Part shown: in pieces, positions 50,901 to 62,838 of the stretch | How positions within the stretch are numbered: the stretch's first letter is position 1 | How the letters are laid out: each line of letters starts with the position of its first letter | Assembly (NCBI GenBank): GCA_944990035.1 | Contig: CALYLX010000118.1 | Span: forward strand, 39,186 to 103,185 | Direction of reading: 5' to 3' | DNA: 64,000 nucleotides | Origin: Clitopilus passeckerianus | Taxonomy: Eukaryota > Basidiomycota > Agaricomycetes > Agaricales > Entolomataceae | Program-made: the position numbers and the translations under genes | The notes under the pieces: model-generated | The model's database searches: none | What the model saw: the letters and a program-made list of their open reading frames with translations, nothing else | What the model was told of the DNA's origin: nothing

Positions 50901-53900
50901 TTAACCAAGTTCATCGAGGTTTACGTTCAACGCGTCAATTCCTACCGGACGCCTCAAGTCGTCGGCGGTTTGTTGGACGTTGATTGTGACGAATCTACGA
51001 TCAAGAGTCTACTTGCCTCTGTCACTGGCAACTTCCCCATTGACGAGCTTGTTCATGAGGCTGAACAACGAAACCGACTCAAGCTCATTCTCCCCTGGCT
51101 TGAGGCCAGAGTCAATGCCGGTAGCCAAGACACACCTGTCTTCAATGCGCTTGCCAAGATTTACATTGATTCGAACAACAATCCCGAGGCTTTCCTCAAG
51201 GAGAACAACGTAAGTGGTTGTCATGGGTTGCAGAGCCTAAATTAACATTGCATTTCTCCTCCCTGAAGTTATACGAACCTTTGGTAGTTGGAAAATTCTG
51301 TGAAGCTCGCGACCCGTACCTGGCGTACATTGCGTACGCGAAAGGACTTTGCGATGAAGAGCTCATCCACATCACGAATGAGAACTCCATGTACAAGCAA
51401 CAAGCACGCTATCTCATCAAGCGTCGACAACCCGATCTCTGGGCTCAAGTACTCATGCCTGAGAACATCCATCGTCGTCAACTCATTGATCAAGTAAGCC
51501 CTTCGCGCCTTGCACACGATGTTGGCTAATACATGCCCCATTTTCTTTAGATTGTTGCCAGTGCTTTGCCCGAATGCACAGACCCTGACGACGTGTCTAT
51601 CACCGTCAAAGCATTCCTCCAGGCTGATTTGCCTATCGAGCTCATCGAGCTCCTTGAGAAAATCATTATTGAGCCATCCCCTTCAGCGATAACAAGAATC
51701 TACAGAACCTCTTGTTACTCACTGCCATTCGTGCCGACAAGGGCAAGGTCGTTGGTTACATCAACAAGCTGGAGAATTACGATGCTGGCGAAATTGCCAA
51801 AATCGCGACGGAACATGGTCTGTTCGAAGAAGCATTCACAATTTACAAGAAATACGAACAATACGTCATGGCTGTCAACGTCCTTGTCGAACATATCGTG
51901 TCCATCGATCGCGGGCTTGATTTTGCCAACAAAGTGAATAAGCCAGAAGTTTGGAGCAGGCTCGCGAAAGCTCAGCTCGATGGCCTCCGCATCAAAGACT
52001 CTATTGGTAAGGGTATTCGCCACAGCACCTGCCATGATTTACTAACGCCATGTTACAGATTCGTACATCAAGGCAGAGGATCCCTCCAACTTTGCCGAAG
52101 TTATCGAGATCGCCAATCATGCTGGAAAACATGATGATCTCGTCCGCTTCCTCCAAATGGCTCGCAAGACCCTCAGAGAGCCGAAGATCGATACTGAGCT
52201 TGCTTATGCTTATGCGAAGACAGATCGCTTGCATGATATGGAAGATTTCCTTGCTATGACCAATGTTGCTGATATCCTCGAGGTTGGAGAGAAGTGCTTC
52301 GAAGATGAGCTCTACCAAGCGGCCAAATTGCTATTTGGTAGTATCTCAAATTGGGCACGTTTGGCAACAACCTTGATCTATCTGGGCGAGAACCAGGCTG
52401 CTGTCGAGAGTGCCAGGAAGGCTGGTAACACACAGTGAGTGCTTCGTGGACATGGTAAATGTGTTTACTGAAAATCTTGTTAGAGTCTGGAAGCAAGTGC
52501 ACAAGGCATGTCTTGAGAAGTCCGAGTTCCGCCTTGTAAGTACGGTTTGCCTACATAAGCAATGACTATACTGAAGAATATATGAAAGGCTCAAATCTGT
52601 GGTCTCAATATCATTGTCCATGCGGTTAGTGTTACGTTTGTTTTCAAATCCCTAGGAAACTGACCAAATGCACTTGTTCGTAGGAGGAGCTCAATGCTCT
52701 CGTTCAAATGTATGAGAACCTTGGCCATTTCGAAGAGATCGTGTCTCTGCTTGAAGCCGGTTTGAGTCTCGAGAGAGCTCATATGGGAATCTTCACGGAG
52801 TTGGCCATCCTTCTCAGCAAATACCGACCAGCCAAGTGTGCGTTGCCCCTCACCTGTTTGCTTTGTAATGGGTTGCTTACTTGCATTTAGTAATGGAACA
52901 TCTCAAGTTATTCGTTGCACGAATCAACATTCCGAAGGTCAGTGCCACTGATCCTCTTTCCTTTCAGAAACTAACGTGATCACAGGTCATCAAAGCCACC
53001 GAGAAGGCACACCTTTGGCCTGAACTTGTTTTCTTGTACGTCAAGTACGATGAATTCGTGAGTCCTGTCTTGGACCATAGAGATCTCTTGACTCAATGTT
53101 TGTAGGACAATGCCGCTCTTGCTATGATCGAACGATCGGCCGATGCTTGGGAGCATAATCAATTCAAGGATGTTATCGTCCGGGCAGCGAATGTTGAGAT
53201 GTACATTGAAGCATTGCCTTACTGAAAGCGCCTAACTCACAGTTGAACTAGATATTACAAGTCTTTGACATTCTACTTGCAAGAACAACCGACACTGTTG
53301 ACCGATCTCCTCTCGGTTTTGATACCACGAATTGACCACAGTCGAGTGGTTCGGATGTTCCGTCAGATTGATCATATTCCTCTCATAAGGTCCTATTTGA
53401 TTGCCGTCCAGCACGTACGTTCCCATTCTCGTGTTCTCAGCCATTTCCTTGCTTAATCTTGACAAATTCTAGCTCAACATTGAGGCTGTCAATGATGCAT
53501 ACAACGATCTTCTCATCGAAGAGGAAGACTACAAGACCCTTAGGGACTCCATTGATAGCTTCGACAATTTCGACAACATCAGTCTTGCTCGCCGCTTGGA
53601 GAAACACGAACTTCTTGAATTCAGAAGATTGGCTGCGCATCTCTATAAGGTGAGGCTCGTCATTGCAAGCCATCCCCATTAGAGGCCCAATCATGCTTTG
53701 TAGAAAAACCAACGATGGGAAGAGTCGATTTCTCTGTCAAAGCAAGACAGGTTGTTCAAAGATGCCATCATCACAGCGTCGGTGTCGAACTCGACTGAAG
53801 TTGCGGAAGACCTTATGTCATATTTCGTTGACATTGGCAATAAGGAATGTTTCGCCGCTATGCTTTACGTTTGCTTCGACCTCTTACGGTCTGACGTGGT

Positions 53901-54316
53901 GGAGGAGCTTTCATGGCAGCATGGTCTCAACGATTTCTTCATGCCATACCGAATCCAAGTGCAACGTTCCCTGGTCGAGAAGGTACGTATTATTCGGCCT
54001 CTAACGTATATATGCTGACGCCTCGCCTTAGTTGGCCCAGTTAGAGAAGGAGGTCAAGGAAAGGTCCAAGAAAGAGGCGGCAAAAGAGCAAATTGAGTCA
54101 GAGGCTCCAATTATCAACCCTGGCAGCAAATTGCTTCTGACAAACGGGTGCGTACGATCTTCGCATATGAAAATACCACGAACTAACGGAACACGCAGGT
54201 TTGCTGGCCAGGCTCCGCCTATGAATGGAATGATGCCAGTGAGTTCAAGCGACCGTTCAATGTTTTCTTCGTGCTAATTTTTCTTGCAGTCAATGACCGG
54301 CTTTGGTGGATTCTAG
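47960..54316 (+). CDS. clathrin heavy chain
   Basis: Leg of the clathrin triskelion; coats vesicles at the plasma membrane and trans-Golgi network. Starts at ATG 47960 (CTCAAAATGGCGGAT); stop TAG at 54314-54316; more than 20 introns. The N-terminal propeller carries [57 protein letters not shown] and [20 protein letters not shown]. The repeat legs include [67 protein letters not shown] and [20 protein letters not shown]. The end has [18 protein letters not shown], an [16 protein letters not shown] helix and SMTGFGGF. Length about 1,680 residues, as in other fungi. One base is missing near 51678-51683 (the frame must shift between IIIEPSP and [20 protein letters not shown]), and another probably near 49430-49434 (SPRGILRT then SQVIESF). 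Confidence 0.96.
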
Positions 54317-54608
54317 ACGGACTTTGCGATATCATACTCTACATCTGTACTTACTGGTCATATAATCAGGCTTGACGTTTTTGTTCAAATACATTCCATT
54401 TTCTTCTCTCCAGAAAGTGATTCTAAGTGATGCCGCGTTAGTATATAAATTACAGAGTAAGGTATTATGGTATAAGAATGCATTACATGCAACCAGGAAG
54501 ATATGAGATATGTGGATGGCGTGAACTCATCGATGAAGCTGTTCAAGATAGACGCCAGGTGTATGCTTACGCAGTCCAAACGATACAGGCCCTGAATAGG
54601 GTCCTTCG

Positions 54609-55730
54609 TCATGCAATAACGCAACTACTGTTGTCTTTGGAATGTTTCATCCGTGTGCTCAGGGAAACACGAGCTGCCTCGAAGAACACCTCGGTAACCC
54701 CACGATTATGTTTGGCACTACATTCTGGAAAAGGTTGTCAGACTGAGCATGAGCTAGGACGGGATGTTTCCCTCCTACCAAGATACCGACTGGCTCGTAT
54801 TCGGCGCGCAACTGCTAAACCTTCCTCGTATTCGCAAGGGTGTGTCCCGAACCGCTGCAGGCGCTCTTTCACGTTTCTATCATCGCGTAAATCGCATTTC
54901 AGTGCTAAGAAAGATCTTTATTATCATCTGAGTGGGCGGGGGATGGACATGGGTACTAACCAACTAGAACAAGCTTCAAGGCGTTGAGGTGCCGGAACAT
55001 GGTGGAATAGCGGCGATTACTTACCTTCACTCCGGGGCAATGCTCTAGTATCTCGTCCAACCACTTTGACTCCACATTCTCCAGAGACGTTGGATTGTCG
55101 ACCTAAACAGTAATTGAGTGAGGCGGCAGTGACTGGTATCGTCGCCCACGCACAGAGAAACATAGCATGACGACATGAGTTTCCGCGTATGATAACGAGC
55201 GTAGTCTGTCGAATTCTTCTTGTCCTGAAAACTCAATTCAATAAAGTCAAAAATGGACAGAAGACTGTGCCAAACCTGCCGTATCCCATAGGCTCAGCTC
55301 CACCGCCCGATCGTCGACAATGAGATCTTGCACATAGTTCTCGAAAACTGTGGGTTCGCTGAATTCTTTGGGTTAGCTCTGACAGGGGTTTAAGGAGCAG
55401 ATTTGGGGACATACTATATTTGTGTAAAGAACCCTCGGGTGAACACGTTCAGAAGAGATGTCTTGCCTGGAGTTTGGTGAGATACAGCTGAACAGAGTGA
55501 TGCGGAATGGAGGGGTATATACCACAGGCGCCGTCACCACACACAACCACCTAATACCAATTTGAGCTGTACTTCAGAAGCCTCCCATTGAATTTCCGAG
55601 ATCTCGCACCTTTCTCTGTATCTAATGCTATGGCGTCAATTAAGGCTGTTTCGGAGATGTAGGACAAATGACAAACTGGTTTGTTACGGCCGAAGCCAGG
55701 GGTTGAGACGAGGATCCACAAAGTGGCATT
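54609..55730 (-). CDS. Rho family GTPase, Rho3-like
   Basis: Small GTPase of polar growth and exocytosis. The ATG is at 55730 ([14 protein letters not shown]); exon 2 is a 12-nt microexon (55610-55621, IQRK); exon 3 starts [10 protein letters not shown]. Motifs: P-loop GDGACGKT, switch [12 protein letters not shown], switch [20 protein letters not shown]4 ALKCDLRDD (LKCD in place of TKCD), the Rho insert region [21 protein letters not shown]5 ECSAK, and a C-terminal CaaX box CVIA followed directly by TGA at 54611-54609, which predicts prenylation and membrane anchoring. FENYVQDL in switch I, the short N-terminal extension and LKCD suggest Rho3 rather than Rho1 or Cdc42. Introns are all GT-AG; one uses GTGCGTGG as donor. 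It could also be a divergent Rho4. Confidence 0.9.
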
Positions 55731-55954
55731 TGTTCGAGCGTGCGGTCTGAAGATCAGACAAAGATAGACCGGAGCTCAAGGAGAATGAATAGAGAGCAAT
55801 GTGGAGAACCTTCGAAGCGTCCAGGAGGCGGTGGTTAGTATGCAGCAGTCAAATCATGTGACAGGAATGCAGTCATAGCCCCGAGCGGCAAACCTTCGCT
55901 TTCTACTATATCTTCCAGACTCAACAGGCCGTGCTTTCAACCACGCCGGAAAGC

Positions 55955-56757
55955 ATGGCCCTTAACACATTTCGAGCATTTTACCCTGCAAAGGCGTCCC
56001 GGTGGCTCTTCCGATCGTTCTCGTCCACCATTCCGCGATCCGACTTTCATTTCGACACCCACCATTTCGTGCAACGTCTGGAACGGGAAGGGTTAAACAG
56101 AGCACAGGCTGAGGGAATCATGTCAGCGATGGCAGAGGTTATCGATGAAAGCATAAGGAATATGACAAGTAACATGGTTACAAAGGCAGAGCAGGAGAAA
56201 GTGAGTTCTTCCAACACCATTCTAGTCTGCTCTCCGGTCGCTAATGTGTGGGCTAACTGTAGCATCAATATACTCAACAAGTTGACTTTGCTCAGATCAA
56301 GTCTGAGCTTCAGCTGACAGAGAAGAATGACCTCGCGATGATCAAGGCCGAGAATGACCGATTGATTGCAGACATTGAGAAACTGAAGCAGCGACTACGA
56401 GAAGAAATTACTCGTACTCAAGCTGGCGTACGGCTTGATCTCAACCTTGAGAAAGGCCGAATGCGAGAGGAAAGCAGCCGCCAGGAGCTCAAGATTAAAG
56501 AAGTCGACACTCGAATAGAGCAGGAAATTGCGGGATTAAGGACAGCTATACAGGCCTCAAAGGTATAAATATTTGCCAGTAATTTTCAGCAATACTCATC
56601 ATGACCAATTTGAAAGGCAACAACCCTTCAATACTTGGTTGGCTTTGGTGAGCTTCATACAATGCATTGATACTATACATGTTCATATCTAATGTTCTCT
56701 TCCCTAGTCACGGGATGTTCAGCTCTGCTAATGGCGTACATGAGATTCCGGGCATAG
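55955..56757 (+). CDS. DUF1640/CCDC90 family mitochondrial coiled-coil protein (MCUR1-like)
   Basis: Starts at ATG 55955 (MALNTFRAFYPAKASRWLFR, a basic presequence), then FHFDTHHFVQRLEREGLNRA and QAEGIMSAMAEVIDESIRN, the conserved head of the DUF1640 family. A coiled coil follows (LQLTEKNDLAMIKAENDRLI, IEKLKQRLREEITRTQAG, VDTRIEQEIAGLRTAIQASK), and a single C-terminal membrane segment LVGFVTGCSALLMAYMRF ends the protein. Three introns; stop TAG at 56755-56757. Family members (yeast Fmp32, animal MCUR1/CCDC90B) sit in the inner mitochondrial membrane and are linked to calcium uniporter regulation, respiratory complex assembly or proline metabolism. Length about 200 residues fits. Confidence 0.88.
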
Positions 56758-57270
56758 CCAAACCACCACTGGCAGTGGAGGGCTTCTATGCTATAATAAA
56801 TTTTTAATATCCCTAAGGCCTGCTCCATAAGAGTATTCCCAAGTCTGTTCTAACTTGAAAAGTTACTGGTCTGGTATTGTCAATTACACTTGTGCATACT
56901 CATACTAGACATACCTGCCCATACATAGCCGCTATGCCGGTGATTTTCCAAGTGGATCTCACAGCTTGGTCATGGTATAGGCTAGTATACCACTACCCAA
57001 GTATTTTCATGGCCCAGCCTTTTGGAAAGGCCCTCCATTGGTTCCTGTTGCTCTAGAGCTCTTGTAATTGGTTTAGCCAGCTTACAGGTAATATGACCCC
57101 GATTTGATGCAATATGCCAATAGTAAAGTTTATAAAGCATTTTTGAAATTCCGCCTTGAACTTTAAATATAAAAAGGGTAATGGTGCTATCCTTAGCATA
57201 TGGCTTGATTGGCCATTATTAGAATTCTCTAATTTCATCATGATGACACTTGACAAATACCTTGCAATGG
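56758..57270. other. start of AT-rich repeat region, no gene
   Basis: After the DUF1640 stop the base composition drops to clearly AT-rich and codon structure vanishes. A minus-strand frame at 57053-57325 (90 codons) has no recognisable motif. Confidence 0.4.
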
Positions 57271-57274
57271 TCAA

Positions 57275-57346
57275 GATGGTGCAGTGGTTTAGTTGACCAA
57301 CAACACAATAGTGGCGACAGTTCAAACCAGTGCTGTGCTATTTTTT
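57275..57346 (+). repeat. tRNA-like sequence with A and B boxes followed by T6 (possible SINE head)
   Basis: TGGTGCAGTGGTTTAGTTGA (about 57277-57296) resembles a Pol III A box (TRGCNNARYNGG), ACAGTTCAAACCA about 35 nt downstream resembles a B box (GGTTCRANNCC), and a run of six T follows at 57341-57346 like a Pol III terminator. The arms do not fold into a proper tRNA acceptor stem that I can see, so a tRNA-derived SINE remnant or decayed tRNA is more likely than a tRNA gene. Confidence 0.35.
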
Positions 57347-57370
57347 ATGTGGCACCAAAATCCTGGGCTT

Positions 57371-57418
57371 CTAGGGTTTTGGTTTAGCCTGGTTTAGGGA
57401 TTAGGTTTAGGGATTAGG
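57371..57418 (+). repeat. interstitial telomere-like repeats
   Basis: Reads CTAGGGTTTTGG, then GGTTTAGGGATTAGG twice in tandem with small variations: a degenerate array of TTAGGG-like units embedded in the AT-rich region, about 48 bp. Confidence 0.5.
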
Positions 57419-58299
57419 ACAAGAATCATTTCTGCCTCGGTGTGTTGAAGTGGTACAGTGGGATTGATGGCATATTTGATGGGTTGATGGAATTCCTTTT
57501 TGTATCTATAATAAGACTGTTTAGTTCTACAAGGGTTATTGCCAAATAATTGTCCCAATGAGTGTCTGCTTTGAATGTGGCATATCACCATCAATTGTGA
57601 GTCAAATTATGTAATTTTTAGATATTTTTGTAGCCAAAACTTTTTGCTTGCCTTGGGTAATGGTTTTCTTGTTTGTTCTAAATGATTCAAAAAATCAATT
57701 TAAAGGTTTAGTGACTTGTTTTAGTAACTGTACCATTACTTTTTTTCCGAGTCACACAAAGTTGTTTTTGCAATATTACTCTTCATTTCTAAACCAATCA
57801 ACACTAGCAGAGCTGTGGGCCAGATGGACAGAAAAGGTTATCTTCTGTTTCACCTATCTCACCTGCAATCAATTGAAATTACATAAGAGGAGTTCATCAA
57901 GACATAAAAACAAAAAATACCTATTACTTGCATATTGGGTTGAGCAAAGCTATCAAAACATAGGGTTTCAATCCAAGGACTGGTTTATATATAGTAGATA
58001 ACAGTGTAGCTAGGTCTTGAGCTTGGTTGACTAGCACTCTACAAGCCACTCAAAAATTGTAAGCCCTTTAAGCCCTTTAAGAGATTTGCTTAATAACTTT
58101 TGCAATACTAAAGTTTGAATTTAGTGTTGTACATAGAAGTTATTTTTGATCACTAAAAATTTAAAATCTACGTAATTTATCAAAGCCCGTTGAGAGATAG
58201 TAGAAACAAGTCAGTGAGATTTTGGACAATTATTTGACTATGTACATTAGATATATAAAATTCAGCCATTAGACCAGGTATTGCCTCACTTTGTTAAGG

Positions 58300-58900
58300 A
58301 CTCTTCTATCCTTTAAGCATACTTTCTATTAAGTTCTGACAAACCTATGGTGGTATATTCTCTGATACCAATGCAAGCAACACAGACCCTTCAGTCAACC
58401 CCATTGAGGTATGAGCCGGATATGAATTAGGACGTTCATATGGTCCCAGAGGTGTTTTATAGGGTTGAGGTCAGATAATTCTGGCCAGTACGTAGAAGAT
58501 AAATATATGGTCTGATACACACATATACATAAGTGTGCTAGGACTATTGTATGTGTCAGCCAATAATTTTATTGGCTGACACATACAAATTATGCTCATG
58601 CTGTATCAGCCCATTATGGTCCAAAATGTTGGCTGATATACTTGAGTGTCATCAATAATATCCTAAACCTTTGATCATTTTGATGTGATGAATCAATTTG
58701 ATAAGTCTTTGTAGCCCACCATACAATGCTACTACTACTCCGTGTTTAACCATTATTATATCTCCTAATTGAATAGATTTGGCCCACTGTTTCCATGTCC
58801 ATTTCCTTCCATCTGACCCAATTCTATTGATTCAAGGCATCATTTGATCAAAATATCAAGTGATTAGTCATAGACTATATTGGTTAGTGATGGGCCCATA
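58300..58900 (-). mobile_element. Tc1/mariner transposase remnant
   Basis: On the minus strand near 58437-58486 the peptide WPELSDLNPIKHLWDHMN matches the DDE-region signature WPxxSPDLNPIEHLW of Tc1-type transposases. Near 58700-58860 the order NRIGSDGRKWTWKQ and MVKHGVVVALYGGLQRL resembles the SDGxxWxW and VKHGGGSxMVWG motifs that lie N-terminal to it in these enzymes. So two diagnostic blocks are in the right order, separated by repeat sequence. There are many stops; the transposase is dead. A typical Tc1 end, TACAGTGGCTCAAACAATTG, is found nearby at 59166. Confidence 0.65.
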
Positions 58901-59167
58901 CATACGCCACTAACATATGTATGGGCTGAAAAATAACAATTAGAAAATATCAGCCCATACATGACCTAACACATGCACCCATATGTATTAGCTGAAAGTT
59001 ATTGCTAAAATGGGCTGACACATGACAGTGTTGGAAATGATGGTGCCAATATGTTCCAATGAAAAATAATGGGCTGATACATACTTGAGCATACATTAAT
59101 GTACATATGTGTCAGCTAATAAAATTATTGGCTGACACATATAATAGTCCCAGCTAACACTTATGTA
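58526..59167. repeat. TA-flanked inverted-repeat element with GGCTGA repeat cluster
   Basis: The left arm 58526-58585 and the right arm 59106-59167 are inverted copies (TACATAAGTG ... at left, ... CACTTATGTA at right), and each contains a 36-bp palindrome (17-bp arms TATGTGTCAGCCAATAA, perfect at 58550-58585, one mismatch at 59106-59141). Between them, short GGCTGA or TCAGCC motifs recur in both orientations (about 58604, 58632, 58926, 58950, 59011, 59070). TA lies at both outer edges. It looks like a non-autonomous DNA element or a set of subterminal repeats; part of the Tc1 remnant lies inside it. Confidence 0.6.
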
Positions 59168-59227
59168 CAGTGGCTCAAACAATTGTCTTGGCACTGTAGC
59201 CACATTTGACTTGCCTACATTGACCAA

Positions 59228-60601
59228 GGACAAACAAGACCAAAGTATACTGTAGGTATATTTCTAAAAGCAATCAATCTTAGCTTTCAGAATATATAAA
59301 AATATTAAAACTCCGAATGGAATTGATGGAGATATAGTGCAAACAAGACAGACCAACATTGGGACAATTATTTCTGACCTCGTTAAGATCAACCACACAT
59401 TTAAATACTTCAGATACTGTTTTAAGTACAGTATAGGTGTATAGGTGTTTGTGCATGAAAACTCAAATATATTCCAATAAGTATATTATCAAAGGATATA
59501 GAATACACTTAAGGTTCCTTCAAGCATGATTTGCCTGATATATTGCATAGGAAAATTATAACATAGCTTGTTCCATCTTGATAGTGTCTTAACTCACTTA
59601 GTTGTTATGATTTTGCTTACAATGTTTCTTCTTACACATAGCCTGCTTACTTTTACATTACCAATATATGGCATTATGTGATTCATAGCAAATGCAGTGA
59701 ACTATAGGACTATAGCACTATGGAAGTTACTATGACTATAGAAGAGGCTTTTGCTATATAGTGCTCCATAGTGCAAGTAATCACCAATATTTGCTCTGTG
59801 ATTACCCATTTTTCATCCAATAATCACTTTTCTAATCATGTAGATGCTCTGAAATAGCTGGCAGGACAGTCTATTGATTTAATGGTGTAGTTGAATTCTT
59901 GATAGATTCAATTTCCATAGCTCCAATCAATATTTTATTGCTTGATACTAATTATACAAATGTACCATGAATCAAATTACAACTACCTCAAGCAACTATT
60001 TTTAATACAATCTAGGTGTACAATGTAAGCCAATTAGACTAATAGTTGTGGATATAATGTGCTCTTGAACAGAAATAGCATTAGTAGTTCTGCAGATACC
60101 AATACCTGATTAAATATTAATAAATTTAAATAAATACCTTATCAGAATGCCTAGAAAAGGTTTCTCTATCATTTAAAGTACTAGCCAAAGGCTTTGTTCA
60201 AGTAATATAATCTAGCACAAAGGATTCTAACCAATTTCTCCTAAATAAATAGCAGCAAAAAGTTCAGGTAAGCATGTGACATTATAAAAAGTAAATATAT
60301 TAATGAAGGATGAGTACTACATTTCTAAGAGCATTGGTGTTGTCTATACTACTTCTATATTATTGTGTTTAGCTATCCAAAAGATATACCTGAGTTATAT
60401 TATGGTTTCTAATTGTGTATAGCAAGCTATAGCACTGATGAGCCATTTTTAACCACAACCAATAATTGTCCCAATGTTGGTCTGTCTTGTTTGCACTATA
60501 TCTCCATCAATTCCATTCGGAGTTTTAATATTTTTATATATTCTGAAAGCTGAGATTAAATGCTTTTAGAAATGTACCTATACTTTGGTCTCGTTTGTAC
60601 A
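59228..60601. mobile_element. 1.37-kb element with about 140-bp inverted repeats
   Basis: 59231-59372 and 60461-60598 are near-identical in inverted orientation; for example AATGGAATTGATGGAGATAT at left has its reverse complement at right, with shared blocks CAAAGTATA and AATTGTCCCAATG. The 1.1-kb interior is AT-rich without an open frame. It looks like a non-autonomous inverted-repeat (foldback or MITE-like) element. A diverged copy of one arm (AATTGTCCCAATG followed by a CACCATCAATTG-like block) is present at about 57545-57600. Confidence 0.7.
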
Positions 60602-62838
60602 CTAGAGTTATTGCCAAACACACCTAACCTTCCCACAAGAACGACATTGACATGTTCAGCCCTTAACAACAGCGATTGCCTTTGCTGAATTCTCTTACCC
60701 GCTGACAATTCCTCCGTTAACCCTTCACTTTACCATTTATTCCTCTTGCTGTCCTTGCCCGGTAAGAAGAAGAGCACTGTACAATAATAGCTGAGAGAGC
60801 CCTACAGCTGAGCCAGAGGAGTGCCCTAGTGCACAAACATTTGCCAGAAACCGTTGACGTTGATTGCAACACGTCCAATGACAACAGCAACAAGCATTGT
60901 TCCCAAACCCCTCGACATTCTTCTGCAATCCAGACCCAAAAGTTCATCCAAGAACTTGGTGATTATGTCATCTTTCTCAATCTCGTAAACTCAAAGATGA
61001 CGGCGATTCACATCCCTGTCTTTCCTCAAAGAAGGAACTGCAGCACCATGGAGACTAGAATTCCACAAGAAATCCTTGGCAGCCCAAAGGTCTGCCACCT
61101 TGCGAGTTTATCCTCAGTTCAAACAAGTTTCCTCCCACTTGATGACAAAGCTGCTGCACTCCTTCAACTCAAAGCCTTACGTCAGGATCTGACAGCTGAT
61201 GTCTTCGTCACAGTCTTCAAAAATATTCTTGCACTGCCAATCTCATCTGACACTGCATTATTCAGATCTTCAGGAAGAACTCCCCTAAACTCTGAAAGAA
61301 TTCTCTTTTTAAATTCTCCTCCTACAACATTTGACGATTCTTGCGAAAACCGTCCAGTTCAACAACAACTGGCAATGTGCCAAGACAATCATGAGGCATA
61401 CCCATATCATCAAGACATCTGACATAGTCAAAGATGCTTACAAAACACCTACCAGAGCCTGAGACCCAATTGCTGACATGATCATTTCACCACCAACCTC
61501 CAAACACTGCCTTACCTTAGAGGAAGGAACACCACAAAAGAACAAATTGTGCTACTATTGCTCTAAGAAAGGTCACACAATCCAATAGTGTCTTCAGAGA
61601 AAGAACTTTGAAAGAACCTACTCTAACAATAACGACAACTATTTCCGAAAGGCCCAAGAGGGCCGAGTTGATCAAATATGTCAGAGCAGTCCTAATGACA
61701 TGCTCCAAGAAGAAGCTGCTGAATTCTACACCAAAGCAGAGGCTGAGGGTTTTAAGAGAAAGACTGCAAAGCTGATGTCAGTATTTCTTCGCCTGATTGA
61801 TATTTCTAGTGTACTTGTAGCTACTAATTTCTATGCTGAATCTATGCATATCCTCATCTCTACAAGACCCTCTAAACAGAAATACAACAATTGCCAGCAC
61901 AAAAGCTCTTATTGACTCTGGAGCGCAAGGACGGCATTTATTGACTCCACCTTGCCAAGACACATCATCTCCCACTACCCCCACTCCAACAACCAATTAC
62001 AGCACGAAATATCTGATGGCACTCTAACATCTGCGCTAAACCATTACCCACTTTACCTGGGTTCATTACCAAGATAGGGACAGCCATCATCAAAAAAGAT
62101 GTTTCATCACTGGACTCGGGAAAGACCACTTGATTTTTGGACTATTCTGTCTAAAACAGATAGATTCAATTATATCATTGAGCGATGACGCACATCAAAA
62201 TTAACAAATCACGTATCACCCAGCAACTATTGCAAACATGATGCAAGCAGTAGATATCAAGTGGATGAGAGCCATCTGAGAACAACTACTAGGAAACACG
62301 CCACCTACTTCTATGCCTGATTATTCCGAAGAGAATCTCAGAAAATCAAGAACTTAGCAACTATTTCCGAATAATCAAAGACGAAGAGATCAATGAAGAC
62401 TTTCTCATTGCATACTGCCAGAATGAACTGGCAGTCAGAATCTCGCTAGAGAAAAACCCCACTTATGCAAAGAACACACACTACCTCGTGTATGGGCCAA
62501 TCAAGCCAACTCACTACAACAGAGATGACAACACACCATCCAGCAACAAAGACACCATATGCAGCAGGTGTGAATATGTGCAAAAACGTCAATCTCACAA
62601 GCCCTAGTACAAATGGAAAAAAAACCAAAGAAATCCTGACGAAATTATCCCCAACTATCTCTGGACTACAGAAAAGTCTTTTTGAAGGCTGCATTTGAAC
62701 AATTCCCACCAAGCAAACTCTGAATTACACCATAGACCTAAAGACAGACTTTGTGAAGAAGGATTGCAAACTCTACCCACTTAGCCCTTTGGGAAAGAAG
62801 CTCGATGAGTCTCTCAAAGAAAATCTAATAAAGGATAC

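Noticed and set aside
60717..60947. Short Leu/Cys-rich minus-strand frames that could suggest a small membrane protein
   Set aside because: They lie antisense to the gag-like start of the Ty3/gypsy relic and have no support of their own.
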